DNA of 64,000 nucleotides from Amycolatopsis orientalis DSM 43388 (GCF_000411975.1 NZ_ASXG01000015.1:4612-68611); one strand, 5' to 3'; positions 34,507 through 43,672 are shown, counted from the stretch's first letter. Notes: generated from the sequence alone by a model not told the origin. Translations and numbers: made by a program.

Positions 34507-35156
34507 TCGCCACCTGGCTTCGCCGCGACGGCGCGAAGCCGACACGTAGGACCTGCGCAAACCAACGGGACTGCGGTCCACGGCAAGGCGACCCGGCAAC
34601 TGGAAACGTCGTTGCCGCAAGGGAAAACGCGATAGCGAGGTCGTCGCCGAACCATCGTCCACACGAACCACCTTGCGCGCCAAGCGATCGACGCAATTCT
34701 CAGCCAGGCGGCCGACCCCGTCACCACGAGACGCTCACCGCACAAACACAGTCTGAGCATCCCGATGAATCACGCGATCGCCTTGCACTGCTTGACGGTC
34801 GTGTTCCACGCACTGCCCGCGTGATCGGACCGCGGCAGCGTTGCGTGCGAGACGGCCGAACCTGCACTGCGGGCTTGGCCAGATGTAGGTGGTGAGCATG
34901 ATCTTCGGCGCGGTCGCACTCCGCAGGTTCCTCAGCATCGGCGTAGCGCGTATTCACACGTCGAGCTTCACCGACCTCTACTCGAAGAGTGCGTGGGGCT
35001 CGATGACGGTCTGCGCGGAGTTATTCCGTCCTCAACCGCACGATCGCACCTCCACTACGGAGGTGAAAACCACAGATGACCTGCGCAGATAGCAGTTGTC
35101 CCCAGGTTACCCACAACCCACTGTGGACAACCTGGGGACAACTTGGGCGGACGGCC
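34507..35156. other. Gene-poor region after dusB
   Basis: No gene is supported in these 650 bp. A minus-strand frame at 34735-34938 ends with protein-like sequence (VQGDRVIHRDAQTVFVR) and may be a gene remnant, but nothing before it fits. The right end holds the inverted repeat at 35094-35144. Confidence 0.4.
35094..35144. terminator. Inverted repeat, likely hsp20 terminator
   Basis: AGTTGTCCCCAGGTT-(A)-CCCACA and its inverted copy, with one or two mismatches, surround a 6-nt loop. It lies 12 bp after the hsp20 stop codon. There is no T-tract, as is common in actinomycete terminators. Confidence 0.6.
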
Positions 35157-35576
35157 TCAGGCGTCGATCTCCTGCGGCGCGCCACCGACGGTGATTTTGC
35201 GCGGCTGCGCCTTCTCGGCGACCGGAATACGCAGCGTCAGGACGCCGTCGACGTAGTCCGCGGCGATGCGCGCGGTGTCGAGCGTGTCGCCGAGGAACAG
35301 CTGGCGCGAGAACTTGCCGCGCGGCCGCTCGGACACCACCACCTGCGCGTCCTCGACCGCGACCGGCGTGCGCTCGGCGCGGACGGTGAGCACGTTGCGC
35401 TCCACGCTCACGTCAATGGAGTCGCGGGCGATCCCCGGGAGGTCGAACTGGATGACGTACTCGTCGCCGGCACGGTAGGCGTCCATCGGGACGGAGCGCG
35501 GCGCGGTGCCCTGACCACCGAAGAACTGCTGGGTCAGGCGGTCGAACTGGGCGAACGGGTCGGTGCGGATCAGCAT
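35157..35576 (-). CDS. Hsp20/alpha-crystallin small heat shock protein
   Basis: 139 residues. The alpha-crystallin domain runs from about residue 30 ('PMDAYRAGDEYVIQFDLPGI', 'DISVERNVLTVRAER'-type strand as 'DVSVERNVLTVRAERT') to 'YVDGVLTLRIPVAEKAQPRKI' with the conserved GVLTLRIP motif. A short N-terminal helix and C-terminal tail allow oligomers. It holds unfolding proteins during heat or oxidative stress. I see no CIRCE or HAIR palindrome in the 165 bp upstream. It interrupts the otherwise conserved dusB-LCP neighbourhood. Confidence 0.92.
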   Translation of the reverse strand: MLIRTDPFAQFDRLTQQFFGGQGTAPRSVPMDAYRAGDEYVIQFDLPGIARDSIDVSVERNVLTVRAERTPVAVEDAQVVVSERPRGKFSRQLFLGDTLDTARIAADYVDGVLTLRIPVAEKAQPRKITVGGAPQEIDA

Positions 35577-35741
35577 TGTCGAATCCCCTTTCGGACAACT
35601 GCGGCCAGCTGCTGGGGCGCTGACCAAGCCTTGCAAAGTTGCTAACGACCGACTCAACTTATTTGTTCCCGAGTAGCTCAGATCACAGTGCCGGCGCGAG
35701 ACCGGCCAAAACTGTCGGTGCCGGTCCGTAGAGTGCGTCTC

Positions 35742-36575
35742 GTGATCGACCAGCTGACCATCCCGACCGACGCGGGATCCTTCGACGCCATCGCCGCCGG
35801 CCCTGAAGACGGCCGCCCGGTACTGCTGCTGCACGGCTTTCCCCAGGCCGCGGTGGAGTGGGAGCACCAGGTAGCCACGCTCGGCGTGCTCGGCTACCGC
35901 GCGGTCGCGCCGGATCAGCGCGGTTACTCGCCGGATGTACGGCCGGAGCGGCCAGCCGAATACGGGATCGCGACGCTGGTTTCCGACGTCGTGGCGATGG
36001 CCGACACGCTGGGCTGGAGCAAGTTCGACCTGGTCGGTCACGACTGGGGCGGTGCGGTCGCGTGGTGGACGGCCGACGAGCACCCGGAGCGGCTGCGCAG
36101 CCTCACCGTGGTGTCCACACCGCATCCGGGCGCGCTCGCCGAGGCGATGCGGACCGACGAGGACCAGCACCTGCGCTCGGCCTATATGACCGAGTGGCGG
36201 CAGACGCCCGCGACCGAGCGCCGCATGCTGGCCGACAATGCCAAGGCACTGCGCGACATCTTCGACCGGCGCATCCCGCCGAGCAAGATCGACGAGTACG
36301 TGCAGCGGCTGTCCGAACCAGGTGCGCTGACTGCCGCGCTGAACTGGTACCGAGCCGGGCGTCCGGGCGGGAAGATCGGCAAGATTTCGGTGCCGGCGAT
36401 GTACGTGTGGTCCACCGAGGACGTCGCCTTCGGTTCTACCGCCGCGCTCGACACGGCGAATTGGTGCACCGGGCCGTACCGGTTCGAGATGCTGGAGGAG
36501 GTGTCGCACTGGGTCGCGGAGGAAGCGCCGGAGGCTTTGACCTCGTTGATCGTCGAGCATCTCGGAAGCCGGTGA
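35742..36575 (+). CDS. Alpha/beta hydrolase, epoxide hydrolase-like
   Basis: 277 residues from GTG 35742. 'PVLLLHGFPQAAVEWEHQ' carries the HGxP oxyanion motif, 'LVGHDWGGAVAW' has the nucleophile Asp in the GHDWGG context typical of epoxide hydrolases and haloalkane dehalogenases, 'AMYVWSTEDVAF' contains the acid, and 'EEVSHWVAEEAPE' the catalytic His. An epoxide hydrolase is the best guess. It is divergent from hsp20. Confidence 0.85.
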   Translation: MIDQLTIPTDAGSFDAIAAGPEDGRPVLLLHGFPQAAVEWEHQVATLGVLGYRAVAPDQRGYSPDVRPERPAEYGIATLVSDVVAMADTLGWSKFDLVGHDWGGAVAWWTADEHPERLRSLTVVSTPHPGALAEAMRTDEDQHLRSAYMTEWRQTPATERRMLADNAKALRDIFDRRIPPSKIDEYVQRLSEPGALTAALNWYRAGRPGGKIGKISVPAMYVWSTEDVAFGSTAALDTANWCTGPYRFEMLEEVSHWVAEEAPEALTSLIVEHLGSR

Positions 36576-36720
36576 CCGCTGGCCTGGCCCGCGTCGTCCG
36601 GCAGGGCGTTCGGCGGGCCGGGGATTCGAGCGGTAAGTGAAGGACCGACACTCGAATCGGGCGAACCGGCCACCCGGCTCGCGGTATCGGCCGACAGGTG
36701 CGTGGTGTTCAGTATCCGGA

Positions 36721-37284
36721 GTGGACACCAGCACTGAAGCCGAAACCGAACGCGTTGTCTTCGTGACCGAGGACGGCGTGCCCACCGGGGAAACCGGGCC
36801 GAAGCTCGCCAGTCATCACGCGGAGACGCGGCTGCACCTCGCGTTCTCCTGCTACGTCCTGCGCCGTTCGGACAACGCCCTGCTGATCACCCAACGCGCG
36901 CTGCACAAAAAGGTATGGCCGGGCGTGTGGACCAACAGCGTGTGCGGTCACCCGGCTCCCGACGAAGCGCTGGAGACCGCCGTGCGGCGGCGGGCATCGT
37001 ACGAACTCGGGCTGTCCGGGCTCGAGGACCTCGAGTGCGTGCTGCCCACGTACCGCTACCGCACGCCGCCCTTCCAGGGGATCGTGGAGAACGAGTTCTG
37101 TCCGGTGTTCGCCGCCTGGACGGACACTGACCCGCGGCCGAATCCTGACGAAGTCGGCGGCTGGCGATGGATTTCCTGGCCTGATTACACACGGTGGATC
37201 ACGGATCCGACGTCGGACGCGAGTTACTGGGCTCGTGATCAATTCGCGCAGCTCAAGGACAAAAAGCCCTTCTCCGCGCTCTGA
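36721..37284 (+). CDS. idi: Isopentenyl-diphosphate delta-isomerase, type I
   Basis: 187 residues with a Nudix-like fold. 'LHLAFSCYVLRRSDNALLITQRA' (split), 'WTNSVCGHPAPDEALETAVRRR' with the active-site Cys, and 'IVENEFCPVFAA' with the catalytic Glu match type I Idi. The enzyme interconverts IPP and DMAPP and needs Mg and Mn or Zn. No other isoprenoid gene is adjacent. The GTG start follows a weak CCGGA site. Confidence 0.93.
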   Translation: MDTSTEAETERVVFVTEDGVPTGETGPKLASHHAETRLHLAFSCYVLRRSDNALLITQRALHKKVWPGVWTNSVCGHPAPDEALETAVRRRASYELGLSGLEDLECVLPTYRYRTPPFQGIVENEFCPVFAAWTDTDPRPNPDEVGGWRWISWPDYTRWITDPTSDASYWARDQFAQLKDKKPFSAL

Positions 37285-37413
37285 GCGAAGAACTGCGCTG
37301 AGTGACATCCGCGGAAGACCGTCGTCCACTTGAGCGAAATTCACCTTCGTCCGTACCGATGACTCAAGCCACCGCTCCTTTACGACGAAAACGATGGAGT
37401 GGCGGAGGTCAGA

Positions 37414-38058
37414 GTGGCGGCGGACGACGAGCTCGGAACGGGGGAGACCCCGCCGGACCTGCTCTCCTTGCACGAATCCATCGCGGACCTGTTCGCGACG
37501 CGCGGCGATTGGCGGCGGGCCTACCGGCACCTGCGCTCCGCGCTCGACATCGCGCGAGCGGGCAGCCTGCGCGATCCACTCACCTCCAGCTACAACCGCC
37601 GCTACCTCGACCAGCGGCTTCCGGAACTGCCGGCCGCAGTGGCCGTCGCCCTGGTCGACCTCGACCGGTTCAAGTCGGTGAACGATACGTACGGTCACCT
37701 TCTGGGCGACCGCGTCCTCTGCCGGGTCGCCGATCTCCTCCAGGAGGGGCTGCCCGCGGATGCGTTCTGCGCACGGTACGGCGGCGAGGAATTCGCTCTC
37801 GTCCTGCCGGGAATCGATCACCGGGGCGCCGTCCGGGTCGCCGACGCCGCACGCCTTCGAGTTGCGCGTCATCCCTGGTCAGAACTCCAGCCGGGCCTGC
37901 GGGTGACGATCAGCGTCGGCCTCGCGCACGGCACCGGATCCGGGCCGCGCCAGCTCCATCGGGCGGACAATCTCCTTTACGCCGCGAAGCGGGCGGGACG
38001 CAACAAGGTCGCATTTCACGACCGCGAGACCGCGCGGGTAATTACGCACTCTGAGTAA
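37414..38058 (+). CDS. Soluble GGDEF-domain diguanylate cyclase
   Basis: 214 residues from a GTG with GGAGG 5 nt upstream; a GTG at 37399 is possible. A short helical N-terminus ('LHESIADLFATRGDWRRAYR', like the last unit of a TPR array) precedes a GGDEF domain beginning 'SLRDPLTSSYNRRYLDQRL'. The active site is 'FCARYGGEEFALVLPG' (GGEEF, so likely active), and 'ALVDLDRFKSVNDTYGH' has the metal- and base-binding residues. It should make cyclic-di-GMP from two GTP. No I-site RxxD directly precedes GGEEF, so product inhibition is doubtful. Soluble, with no EAL partner. Confidence 0.88.
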   Translation: MAADDELGTGETPPDLLSLHESIADLFATRGDWRRAYRHLRSALDIARAGSLRDPLTSSYNRRYLDQRLPELPAAVAVALVDLDRFKSVNDTYGHLLGDRVLCRVADLLQEGLPADAFCARYGGEEFALVLPGIDHRGAVRVADAARLRVARHPWSELQPGLRVTISVGLAHGTGSGPRQLHRADNLLYAAKRAGRNKVAFHDRETARVITHSE

Positions 38059-38160
38059 CGCGCGTCGGCGATTACTCCATTCGCTGAACCCGATCTTCAC
38101 CTGTTCGTCCGCTTCAGTGTGCCTTAGGGCGACTCATGGTGAAGAAATTCGCGGGAGGGT

Positions 38161-38280
38161 GTCGTCACGAACGGCGGGTATCCGTACGATAACGAAAAGC
38201 TCCCCCGGTACGACGAGTCCTGGGAGACCCGGCGAAGCCGCCGGGTGTTCAAAGGTAAGCCGCCCCAACCTGGCGCCTGA
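38161..38280 (+). other. Protein-like small frame lacking a normal start codon
   Basis: The frame ending TGA at 38278-38280 encodes peptide TNGGYPYDNEKLPRYDES followed by WETRRSRRVFKGKPPQPGA, which looks like genuine coding sequence. No ATG, GTG or TTG is in frame after the previous stop; GTC codons lie at 38161 and 38164, just after a GGGAGG. It ends 18 bp before the LCP gene. It may be a small leader gene with a rare start, a decayed exon-like remnant of the LCP N-terminus, or chance. Confidence 0.3.
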
Positions 38281-38298
38281 CGTGCGAGAGGAGACCGA

Positions 38299-41200
38299 GT
38301 GCCCGACGAGCGCACCACCCCCGGCACCGGTCGCCATTCCGACAGCACGGCTCGCCCCCGCGGCGGGCGCCGCCGTTCGATGGACACGCACGGCGGCATC
38401 AGCGTGTCCGACGTGGTCGCGCGGCACACCGGGGAACGCCCCACCTTCGCCGACGACCCCGGGACGCGGCATGCGGAGCCGGCGAGCCGGCTCGCGGAAC
38501 CGGGCACCCGCCGGGCGGAACCGGGCCGTCGCCGCGCGGACGCCGAACGACCCGAGCCGGGGCGACGCCGGGCGGAGCCGGGCGCTGGGTTTCCCGGGGC
38601 GGACGCTGGGTCCGTCGCGCCGAGACGGCGGCGGTCGAATGGGCATGCCAATGGGATTGGCAGTCGGCACGCTGGGCCGGGTGACAGTTCGGATCTCAAC
38701 GGCAGCCTGACGAATGGGCAGATCAACGGCGGGCACCATGGGGAGCCGGCGGAAGACGACGCCGCGCTGGCCGGTGAGCACGCGAACGGGCGGGTCAATG
38801 GGGTTGGCGGCCGACACGGCGAACCCGCGGAAGACGACGCACCGGCCGGGAGACGCGCGAACGGGGCCGGTGGCCGACACGGTGGCCCCGCAGGAGACGA
38901 CGCCGCGCCAACCGGTGACCGCGCGAATAGGCAGGTCAACGGGTTTGGTGCTCGACACAGCGATCCCGCAGAAGACGGCGTACCAGCCGGAAGCCAAGCG
39001 AACAGGCCCGGCAATCGCCCTGGCGAGGTGGACACCGGCGCAACTGGCAGACGAGCCAAGCGTCGCCGCGAGCTTGCGGAAGATGACGACGTACCCGCCG
39101 GTGGACGGGTAACCGGAGTCGGAAGCCGCCCCGGCGAGGTGCGCGGAGAAGGCGTCGGTGCTGGTAGGCGGGCCAAGCGCAGCAGTGATACCGCGGAAGA
39201 CGATGTACCTGCTGGCGAGTGGACGAACGGCGGGCGACACGGTGAGCCAGCCATCGGTGACACCGGCTCCGGCAGGCGCGCGAACGGGCGCGGCAACCGA
39301 CACGCTGAGACGGTGGAAGAGGGCGCTGGCCTGGCGGCCGGTCGCGGAAATGCCAGCGTCGACGGGGTCAGCAATCGGCACAGCCGAGAGGCAGCTGAGG
39401 GGCGCGCCAGCGGACCAGTAGCCGACGTTCCGGTTCTAGGCAACGGAATCGGCAACTCGCATACCGGTTCTTCGGACGACACGGGGCTTCCGGGCGGACC
39501 GCATACGGATGGGAACCGGCTTGGCGCGGAGGTCGACCGGCCTGCGCGAGTGGGTGGGCGTGCGCTCCTTGGCGGGGCGGTCCCGGATCGGCCTGGCGAC
39601 CTGAATGGAGATGATCGGGTCCCGGGTGCGCGGCGGCGAGATGCTGCGACTTATCGCGTCGAGCCGGGTGATGGACTCGGCGAGACTGGGGTGCCGGCGA
39701 GGGGTCGGCGGACTCAGCCAGCTGACCTTCGAGGGCTAGCTCGGCCTGTCGTGCCGGATTCGGCTGAGCCCGGCGAAGCGACTGCCGGAGAGATCAGCGA
39801 ACAGGCTGGACTGTCCGAGGGGTCGGCTGGGCACGGCGGTGGCCGTCGGCAGGATCCGGCTGACGCTCGGGCGATGAGATCCGGTGGGCAGCTCGACGAG
39901 GCTGACGCACCGGGCCGCCGGGGTCGGCTGGCAGGCGAGGCGGGGGAACCGCGGGGGCTTCGTGGCCAGGGGGTCGCCGGTGTCGGCGACGTTCCGGGAC
40001 CGGCTCGTGCGGACGACGGTGGGCAGCCGGAGAGCGTCGAGCAGGGCGCTTCGGAACTGGGGATGCGACCGCGGCGTCGGCGCGCGGACGGGCTTCCGCC
40101 TCGGCCTCGGCAGGGCGGCGGGGTTCCGGTTTCCCCGGAGCCTCCTGGGCCTCGGCGGCCGCTCGGCGCGGAGAACGGTTCTGGGCAGCGGATGCCTGGC
40201 CCAGACTCCGGTGGGCGTCGGCTGCCTGGTCCGGACGCGCACCGCACGGCCGGGCCGCGGGCGGGCGGGCCGGATTCGGGTGGGCATCGGTTGCCCGGTC
40301 CGGAATTGGACGGACAGCGAATTGCCGGTCCGCAGGCGGCTGGGCCGGAAGTCGGCCCAGGGCCATCCGCGCCCGGTTCGGCAGTACCGCGGACGCCGGG
40401 GGCCGAGGCAGCAACGCCGCCGATGGCCGGACCCGAGTCCGCGGCACAGCGGCTCGCCGGGCCCGAGGCAGCGCCGCGGATGGCGGGGCCCAACGCAGCT
40501 GCGCAGCGGATGGCTGGACCCGAGGCGACGCCGCGGCGGATGGCCGGTCCCGAGGCAGCAGCAGAGCGAATTGCCGAGCCGCCGGAAGTCGGACCAGCGC
40601 CTGGCTCAGCGGCACCGCGGACAGCGGGGCCCGAGTCTGCAGCGCGGCGGATGGCCGGACCCGAGTCGGCAGCGCAGCGGATGGCTGGACCGGAGCCTGT
40701 GCTGCCAACTCCTGGCGGACTCGATCCCGACGGACAGCGCGCGGCAGGACCAGACGCCGACCGGCAACGCGCAGCGGGACCGGAGTCTGGCGGACACCGG
40801 GTGCCGGGTCCGAACGCGCCCCATCGACGGGCCGCAGGACCCGCCGGTCGGCGGCCGGGCGGCATGGATGCGGCGTCTGGGCCAGCGACTGACGATGAGC
40901 TCGAGCGGACGCAGCTGAGTCAGGCGCTTGAGCCGGGCCGGGTGCGGGGCAAGCAGGACGTTCGGCGGCCAGGACGCGGGCGGGTTCGTCCGCCGGGCGC
41001 AGTGCCGGTGGGGCTCGAGCAGACCCAGCTCAGCCCGGCGCTGGGCCTGGACGACAGTCAGCTTCCGGGGCAGGACCCGGAAGGTACCCAGCTCAGCCCT
41101 CCGCTCGACGGCGGGCGCACCCAGCTCAGCCCCGCGCTGGACAGTGGGCGTCCCCGGCGCAGGCCGGGCCCGAACGGGTGCCCGCAAGGCGCTCCGGAAG

Positions 41201-42807
41201 CCGAGCAGGCTCCGGCCCGCGACGGAAACCAGAGCGCGGCGGATCGGACGCAGTTCACGCCGGTCAAGGGGGTCGGGCTCAACGCCGACGACCCTGAGCA
41301 GACCCAGCTCAGCCCGGCGGCCAAGCCTGCCTCCGATGCCGAGCGGACCCAGCTGAGCCCGGCCGTCGAGGGCAAGCGGACTCGGCGTACTCCGGCGCGG
41401 CCGGCCGCCGCGGTTCGGGCGGAGATGGATCCGCTCACGATGACCGACGAGATGGAGGCGATCGACGAAGCGACTCAGTACCGTCGCAAGATCGATCACA
41501 GTCTCGCTCGGTTTTCGGCCGCGCACGACGACGCTGCGGCGGAAGAAGCGAAGCGTCGGGAGCGGCTGGAGCGGCTCACTACCCGTTCGATGGCGTTGTT
41601 CGAGCAGACCCGGACCGCGTTGCAGCGGGTGGTTTTGCTCGACAAAGACGAAGAAGAGAAACCCGCCGAAAAGCCGGAGCAGACCCGGCTGCAGGAGAAG
41701 AAGCAGCGGCATATCGCACGCAACGTCCGGATCGGCCGGATCGCGTTGATCGTGGTCGTGGCGCTCATCTTTATCGGCACGGGCGTCGCGTGGGGAGCGG
41801 TTACCTGGTTCGACGCCAAGTTCGCGCAGGTTTCCGCGTTGGACGAGAACTCTTCCGACATTCAGAACGCCGACGCGCAGGCCAACGACGAAAACTTCCT
41901 CATGGTCGGCTCCGATTCCCGCGACGGTGCCTCGTCCGAGGAAAACGTCGGGGACGCGGCCAATATCCCCGGCGCGCGGTCGGACACGGTGATGGTTGCG
42001 CACGTTCCCGCGGACCGGAAGCGGGTCGTCGTCGTGTCGTTCCCGCGGGACCTGGAAATCGACCGCCCGGATTGCAACCGGTGGGATCCGGCGAAATCGC
42101 AGACCACTGACGAGGTCGTGCCCGAGCAGAAGATCGCCAAGCTCAACACGGCATACGCGGTCGGCGGGCCGCAATGCATGACGAAAGTGATCCAAAAGGT
42201 CACCGGCCTGCGGATCAATCACTTCGTCGGCATCGACTTCAACGGGTTCAAGGAAATGGTCGACGCGGTGCACGGGGTGACTGTGCACAACGAGAAACCC
42301 ATCGATGACACGGTGCTCGGCAAGGTGCTCGCCGAAACCGGCGACGTGACCATTTCCGGCGACCAAGCGCTGAGCTACGTGCGCGCGCGGCACGTCAAGG
42401 GCGACCCGACCTCCGACTACGGCCGGATCAAGCGGCAGCAGGCGTTCATCGGCGCGCTGCTCAAGAAGGTCATGTCTTCGGATGTCGTGCTGGATCCAGG
42501 GAAACTGTCCGGTTTCATCACCGCTTTCGCGCACGCCACGTTCGGCGACAACCTCGGCGTGCAGCAAATGATGACGCTCGCGCAATCGATGCGCGGGCTC
42601 AACCCGGCCAACATCAACTTCCTGACCGTGCCCACCGTCGGCTTGCCGAACAAACGCGGCAACGAAGTTTTGCTCCAGGACAAGACCAAGAGCCTCTTCG
42701 ACGCGTTGCGCGACAACACCCCGCTGCCGGGCAATCAGCCAGCGGGGACCGCCGCGAGCGCGCCGCCCGCCAACGCGGATTCCCGGACGAACGCCAGCAA
42801 CGGCTGA
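38299..42807 (+). CDS. Giant LytR-CpsA-Psr (LCP) family cell-wall ligase
   Basis: 1502 residues from a GTG with GAGGAGA upstream. The cytoplasmic part (1-1140) is disordered and repetitive: units rich in RHGEPAEDDAPAG and RANG (about 150-350), AGPESAAQRMAGPE-type units (about 640-850) and seven TQLSP-like motifs (about 868-1020). A charged helix ('SRSRRFERL'-like, Arg/Glu-rich, about 1050-1130) leads to one TM helix (1145-1170). The LCP domain follows outside ('NFLMVGSDSRDG' near 1198, 'RSDTVMVAHV', 'VVVVSFPRDLEI', 'INHFVGIDFNGFKEMVD', 'ALSYVRARH'). LCP enzymes join arabinogalactan or other polymers to peptidoglycan from lipid carriers. Normal family length is 300-700, so the N-terminal expansion is extreme. 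Corresponds in position to M. tuberculosis Rv0822c. Confidence 0.92.
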   Translation: MPDERTTPGTGRHSDSTARPRGGRRRSMDTHGGISVSDVVARHTGERPTFADDPGTRHAEPASRLAEPGTRRAEPGRRRADAERPEPGRRRAEPGAGFPGADAGSVAPRRRRSNGHANGIGSRHAGPGDSSDLNGSLTNGQINGGHHGEPAEDDAALAGEHANGRVNGVGGRHGEPAEDDAPAGRRANGAGGRHGGPAGDDAAPTGDRANRQVNGFGARHSDPAEDGVPAGSQANRPGNRPGEVDTGATGRRAKRRRELAEDDDVPAGGRVTGVGSRPGEVRGEGVGAGRRAKRSSDTAEDDVPAGEWTNGGRHGEPAIGDTGSGRRANGRGNRHAETVEEGAGLAAGRGNASVDGVSNRHSREAAEGRASGPVADVPVLGNGIGNSHTGSSDDTGLPGGPHTDGNRLGAEVDRPARVGGRALLGGAVPDRPGDLNGDDRVPGARRRDAATYRVEPGDGLGETGVPARGRRTQPADLRGLARPVVPDSAEPGEATAGEISEQAGLSEGSAGHGGGRRQDPADARAMRSGGQLDEADAPGRRGRLAGEAGEPRGLRGQGVAGVGDVPGPARADDGGQPESVEQGASELGMRPRRRRADGLPPRPRQGGGVPVSPEPPGPRRPLGAENGSGQRMPGPDSGGRRLPGPDAHRTAGPRAGGPDSGGHRLPGPELDGQRIAGPQAAGPEVGPGPSAPGSAVPRTPGAEAATPPMAGPESAAQRLAGPEAAPRMAGPNAAAQRMAGPEATPRRMAGPEAAAERIAEPPEVGPAPGSAAPRTAGPESAARRMAGPESAAQRMAGPEPVLPTPGGLDPDGQRAAGPDADRQRAAGPESGGHRVPGPNAPHRRAAGPAGRRPGGMDAASGPATDDELERTQLSQALEPGRVRGKQDVRRPGRGRVRPPGAVPVGLEQTQLSPALGLDDSQLPGQDPEGTQLSPPLDGGRTQLSPALDSGRPRRRPGPNGCPQGAPEAEQAPARDGNQSAADRTQFTPVKGVGLNADDPEQTQLSPAAKPASDAERTQLSPAVEGKRTRRTPARPAAAVRAEMDPLTMTDEMEAIDEATQYRRKIDHSLARFSAAHDDAAAEEAKRRERLERLTTRSMALFEQTRTALQRVVLLDKDEEEKPAEKPEQTRLQEKKQRHIARNVRIGRIALIVVVALIFIGTGVAWGAVTWFDAKFAQVSALDENSSDIQNADAQANDENFLMVGSDSRDGASSEENVGDAANIPGARSDTVMVAHVPADRKRVVVVSFPRDLEIDRPDCNRWDPAKSQTTDEVVPEQKIAKLNTAYAVGGPQCMTKVIQKVTGLRINHFVGIDFNGFKEMVDAVHGVTVHNEKPIDDTVLGKVLAETGDVTISGDQALSYVRARHVKGDPTSDYGRIKRQQAFIGALLKKVMSSDVVLDPGKLSGFITAFAHATFGDNLGVQQMMTLAQSMRGLNPANINFLTVPTVGLPNKRGNEVLLQDKTKSLFDALRDNTPLPGNQPAGTAASAPPANADSRTNASNG
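40900..41370 (+). repeat. Coding repeats for TQLSP motifs in the LCP protein
   Basis: Seven copies of a (E/R/G)-T-Q-(L/F)-(S/T)-(P/Q) motif: ERTQLSQAL, EQTQLSPAL, GTQLSPPL, RTQLSPAL, RTQFTPVK, EQTQLSPAA and ERTQLSPAV. Linkers differ in length, so the motif itself, not a fixed repeat unit, appears conserved. Confidence 0.8.
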
Positions 42808-42829
42808 GCACTTCGGATTCGTTAGGCGG

Positions 42830-42851
42830 GGTTCACATGCGGTTCACCCAG
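42830..42851 (+). promoter_or_regulatory. PHO box upstream of phoU
   Basis: Two adjacent 11-bp direct repeats, GGTTCACATGC and GGTTCACCCAG, the form of PhoP-binding sites in Streptomyces and Amycolatopsis. They end 28 bp before the TAGGGT -10 box of phoU, so PhoP would contact the polymerase from the -35 region. Confidence 0.8.
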
Positions 42852-42879
42852 CGATGCGGTATTCGGACAGCCCACGACG

Positions 42880-42885
42880 TAGGGT
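42880..42885 (+). promoter_or_regulatory. -10 box of leaderless phoU transcript
   Basis: TAGGGT lies 6 nt before the phoU ATG and there is no ribosome-binding site, so transcription probably starts at or next to the start codon. Confidence 0.55.
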
Positions 42886-42891
42886 GTGCTC

Positions 42892-43566
42892 ATGCGTGAG
42901 GCCTACCATGTCGAACTCGATCAGCTCGCCGAAAACCTGGCCGCGATGTCGGTCCAGGTTGCCGACGCCATGGAGCGGGCCACCAAAGCATTGCTGGAGG
43001 TCGACCTCGGCCTCGCCGAGCAGGTGATCAGCGACGACGCGAAGGTCGACGACGCGCGCGCCGAATGCGAGGAGCAGGCGTACGCGCTGCTCGCGCTGCA
43101 GGCCCCGGTGGCGACCGATCTGCGCACCGTGCTCGCCGCCATCCACGCGGCGGAAAGCCTGGAGCGCATGGGAGACCTCGCCCTGCACGTCGCCAAGGCC
43201 GCCCGCCGCCGCCACCCCGACCCGGTGCTGCCGGACGCGGTCAAGCCGTACTTCGCCGAGATGGGCCGGGCCGCGGTCAAGCTCGCCCGTCAGGTCGAGA
43301 CGGTCATCAAGACCAAGGACGTGTCCGCGGCCAAGGACCTCGAGACCGAGGACGACCAGGTCGACGATCTGCACCGGCACCTGTTCACCGTGCTGATGGA
43401 CCGCGAATGGCCGCACGGCGTCGCCTCCGCGGTCGACGTCACGCTGCTCGGCCGCTTCTACGAGCGCTACGCCGACCACGCGGTGTCCGTCGCCAAACGG
43501 ATGATTTTCGTGGTCACCGGCCGGATGCCCGGCTACGGCACCGACGACGAAGACCTGACCATCTGA
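42892..43566 (+). CDS. phoU: Phosphate signalling protein PhoU
   Basis: 224 residues in two three-helix repeats with the metal-binding-type motifs '[20 protein letters not shown]' (split) and '[15 protein letters not shown]'. PhoU links the Pst transporter to the PhoR kinase and damps the Pho response when phosphate is plentiful. It faces the pstSCAB operon, the two being convergent across a terminator. It has its own PHO box and a leaderless-type promoter, so it is induced with the transporter it restrains. Confidence 0.95.
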   Translation: MREAYHVELDQLAENLAAMSVQVADAMERATKALLEVDLGLAEQVISDDAKVDDARAECEEQAYALLALQAPVATDLRTVLAAIHAAESLERMGDLALHVAKAARRRHPDPVLPDAVKPYFAEMGRAAVKLARQVETVIKTKDVSAAKDLETEDDQVDDLHRHLFTVLMDREWPHGVASAVDVTLLGRFYERYADHAVSVAKRMIFVVTGRMPGYGTDDEDLTI

Positions 43567-43579
43567 GCCAACCCGCGAC

Positions 43580-43620
43580 AAAAACCGCCACCCGGCAGCT
43601 CAAGCGGGTGGCGGTTTTTT
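43580..43620. terminator. Bidirectional rho-independent terminator
   Basis: AAAAACCGCCACCCG and its complement CGGGTGGCGGTTTTT around a 9-nt loop, with A- and T-tracts on both sides, between convergent phoU and pstB. Confidence 0.92.
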
Positions 43621-43638
43621 CTTGCCCGGAAAGCAGAA

Positions 43639-43672
43639 CGGCCGCCCCGGCGAAGAACCCCAGGGCGGCCGT
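43639..43672 (-). terminator. Second hairpin after pstB
   Basis: ACGGCCGCCC with complement GGGCGGCCGT, 12 bp beyond the pstB stop codon. It probably ends the pst operon before the bidirectional terminator is reached. Confidence 0.65.

Noticed and set aside
34735..34938. Possible gene in the region after dusB
   Set aside because: Only the last 20 residues or so look protein-like; no start, domain or conservation can be shown, so it is mentioned only as a possible remnant.
38124..39482. Long ORFs antisense to the LCP gene, up to 450 codons
   Set aside because: They mirror the repeats of the LCP coding strand and have no independent start signals or domains.
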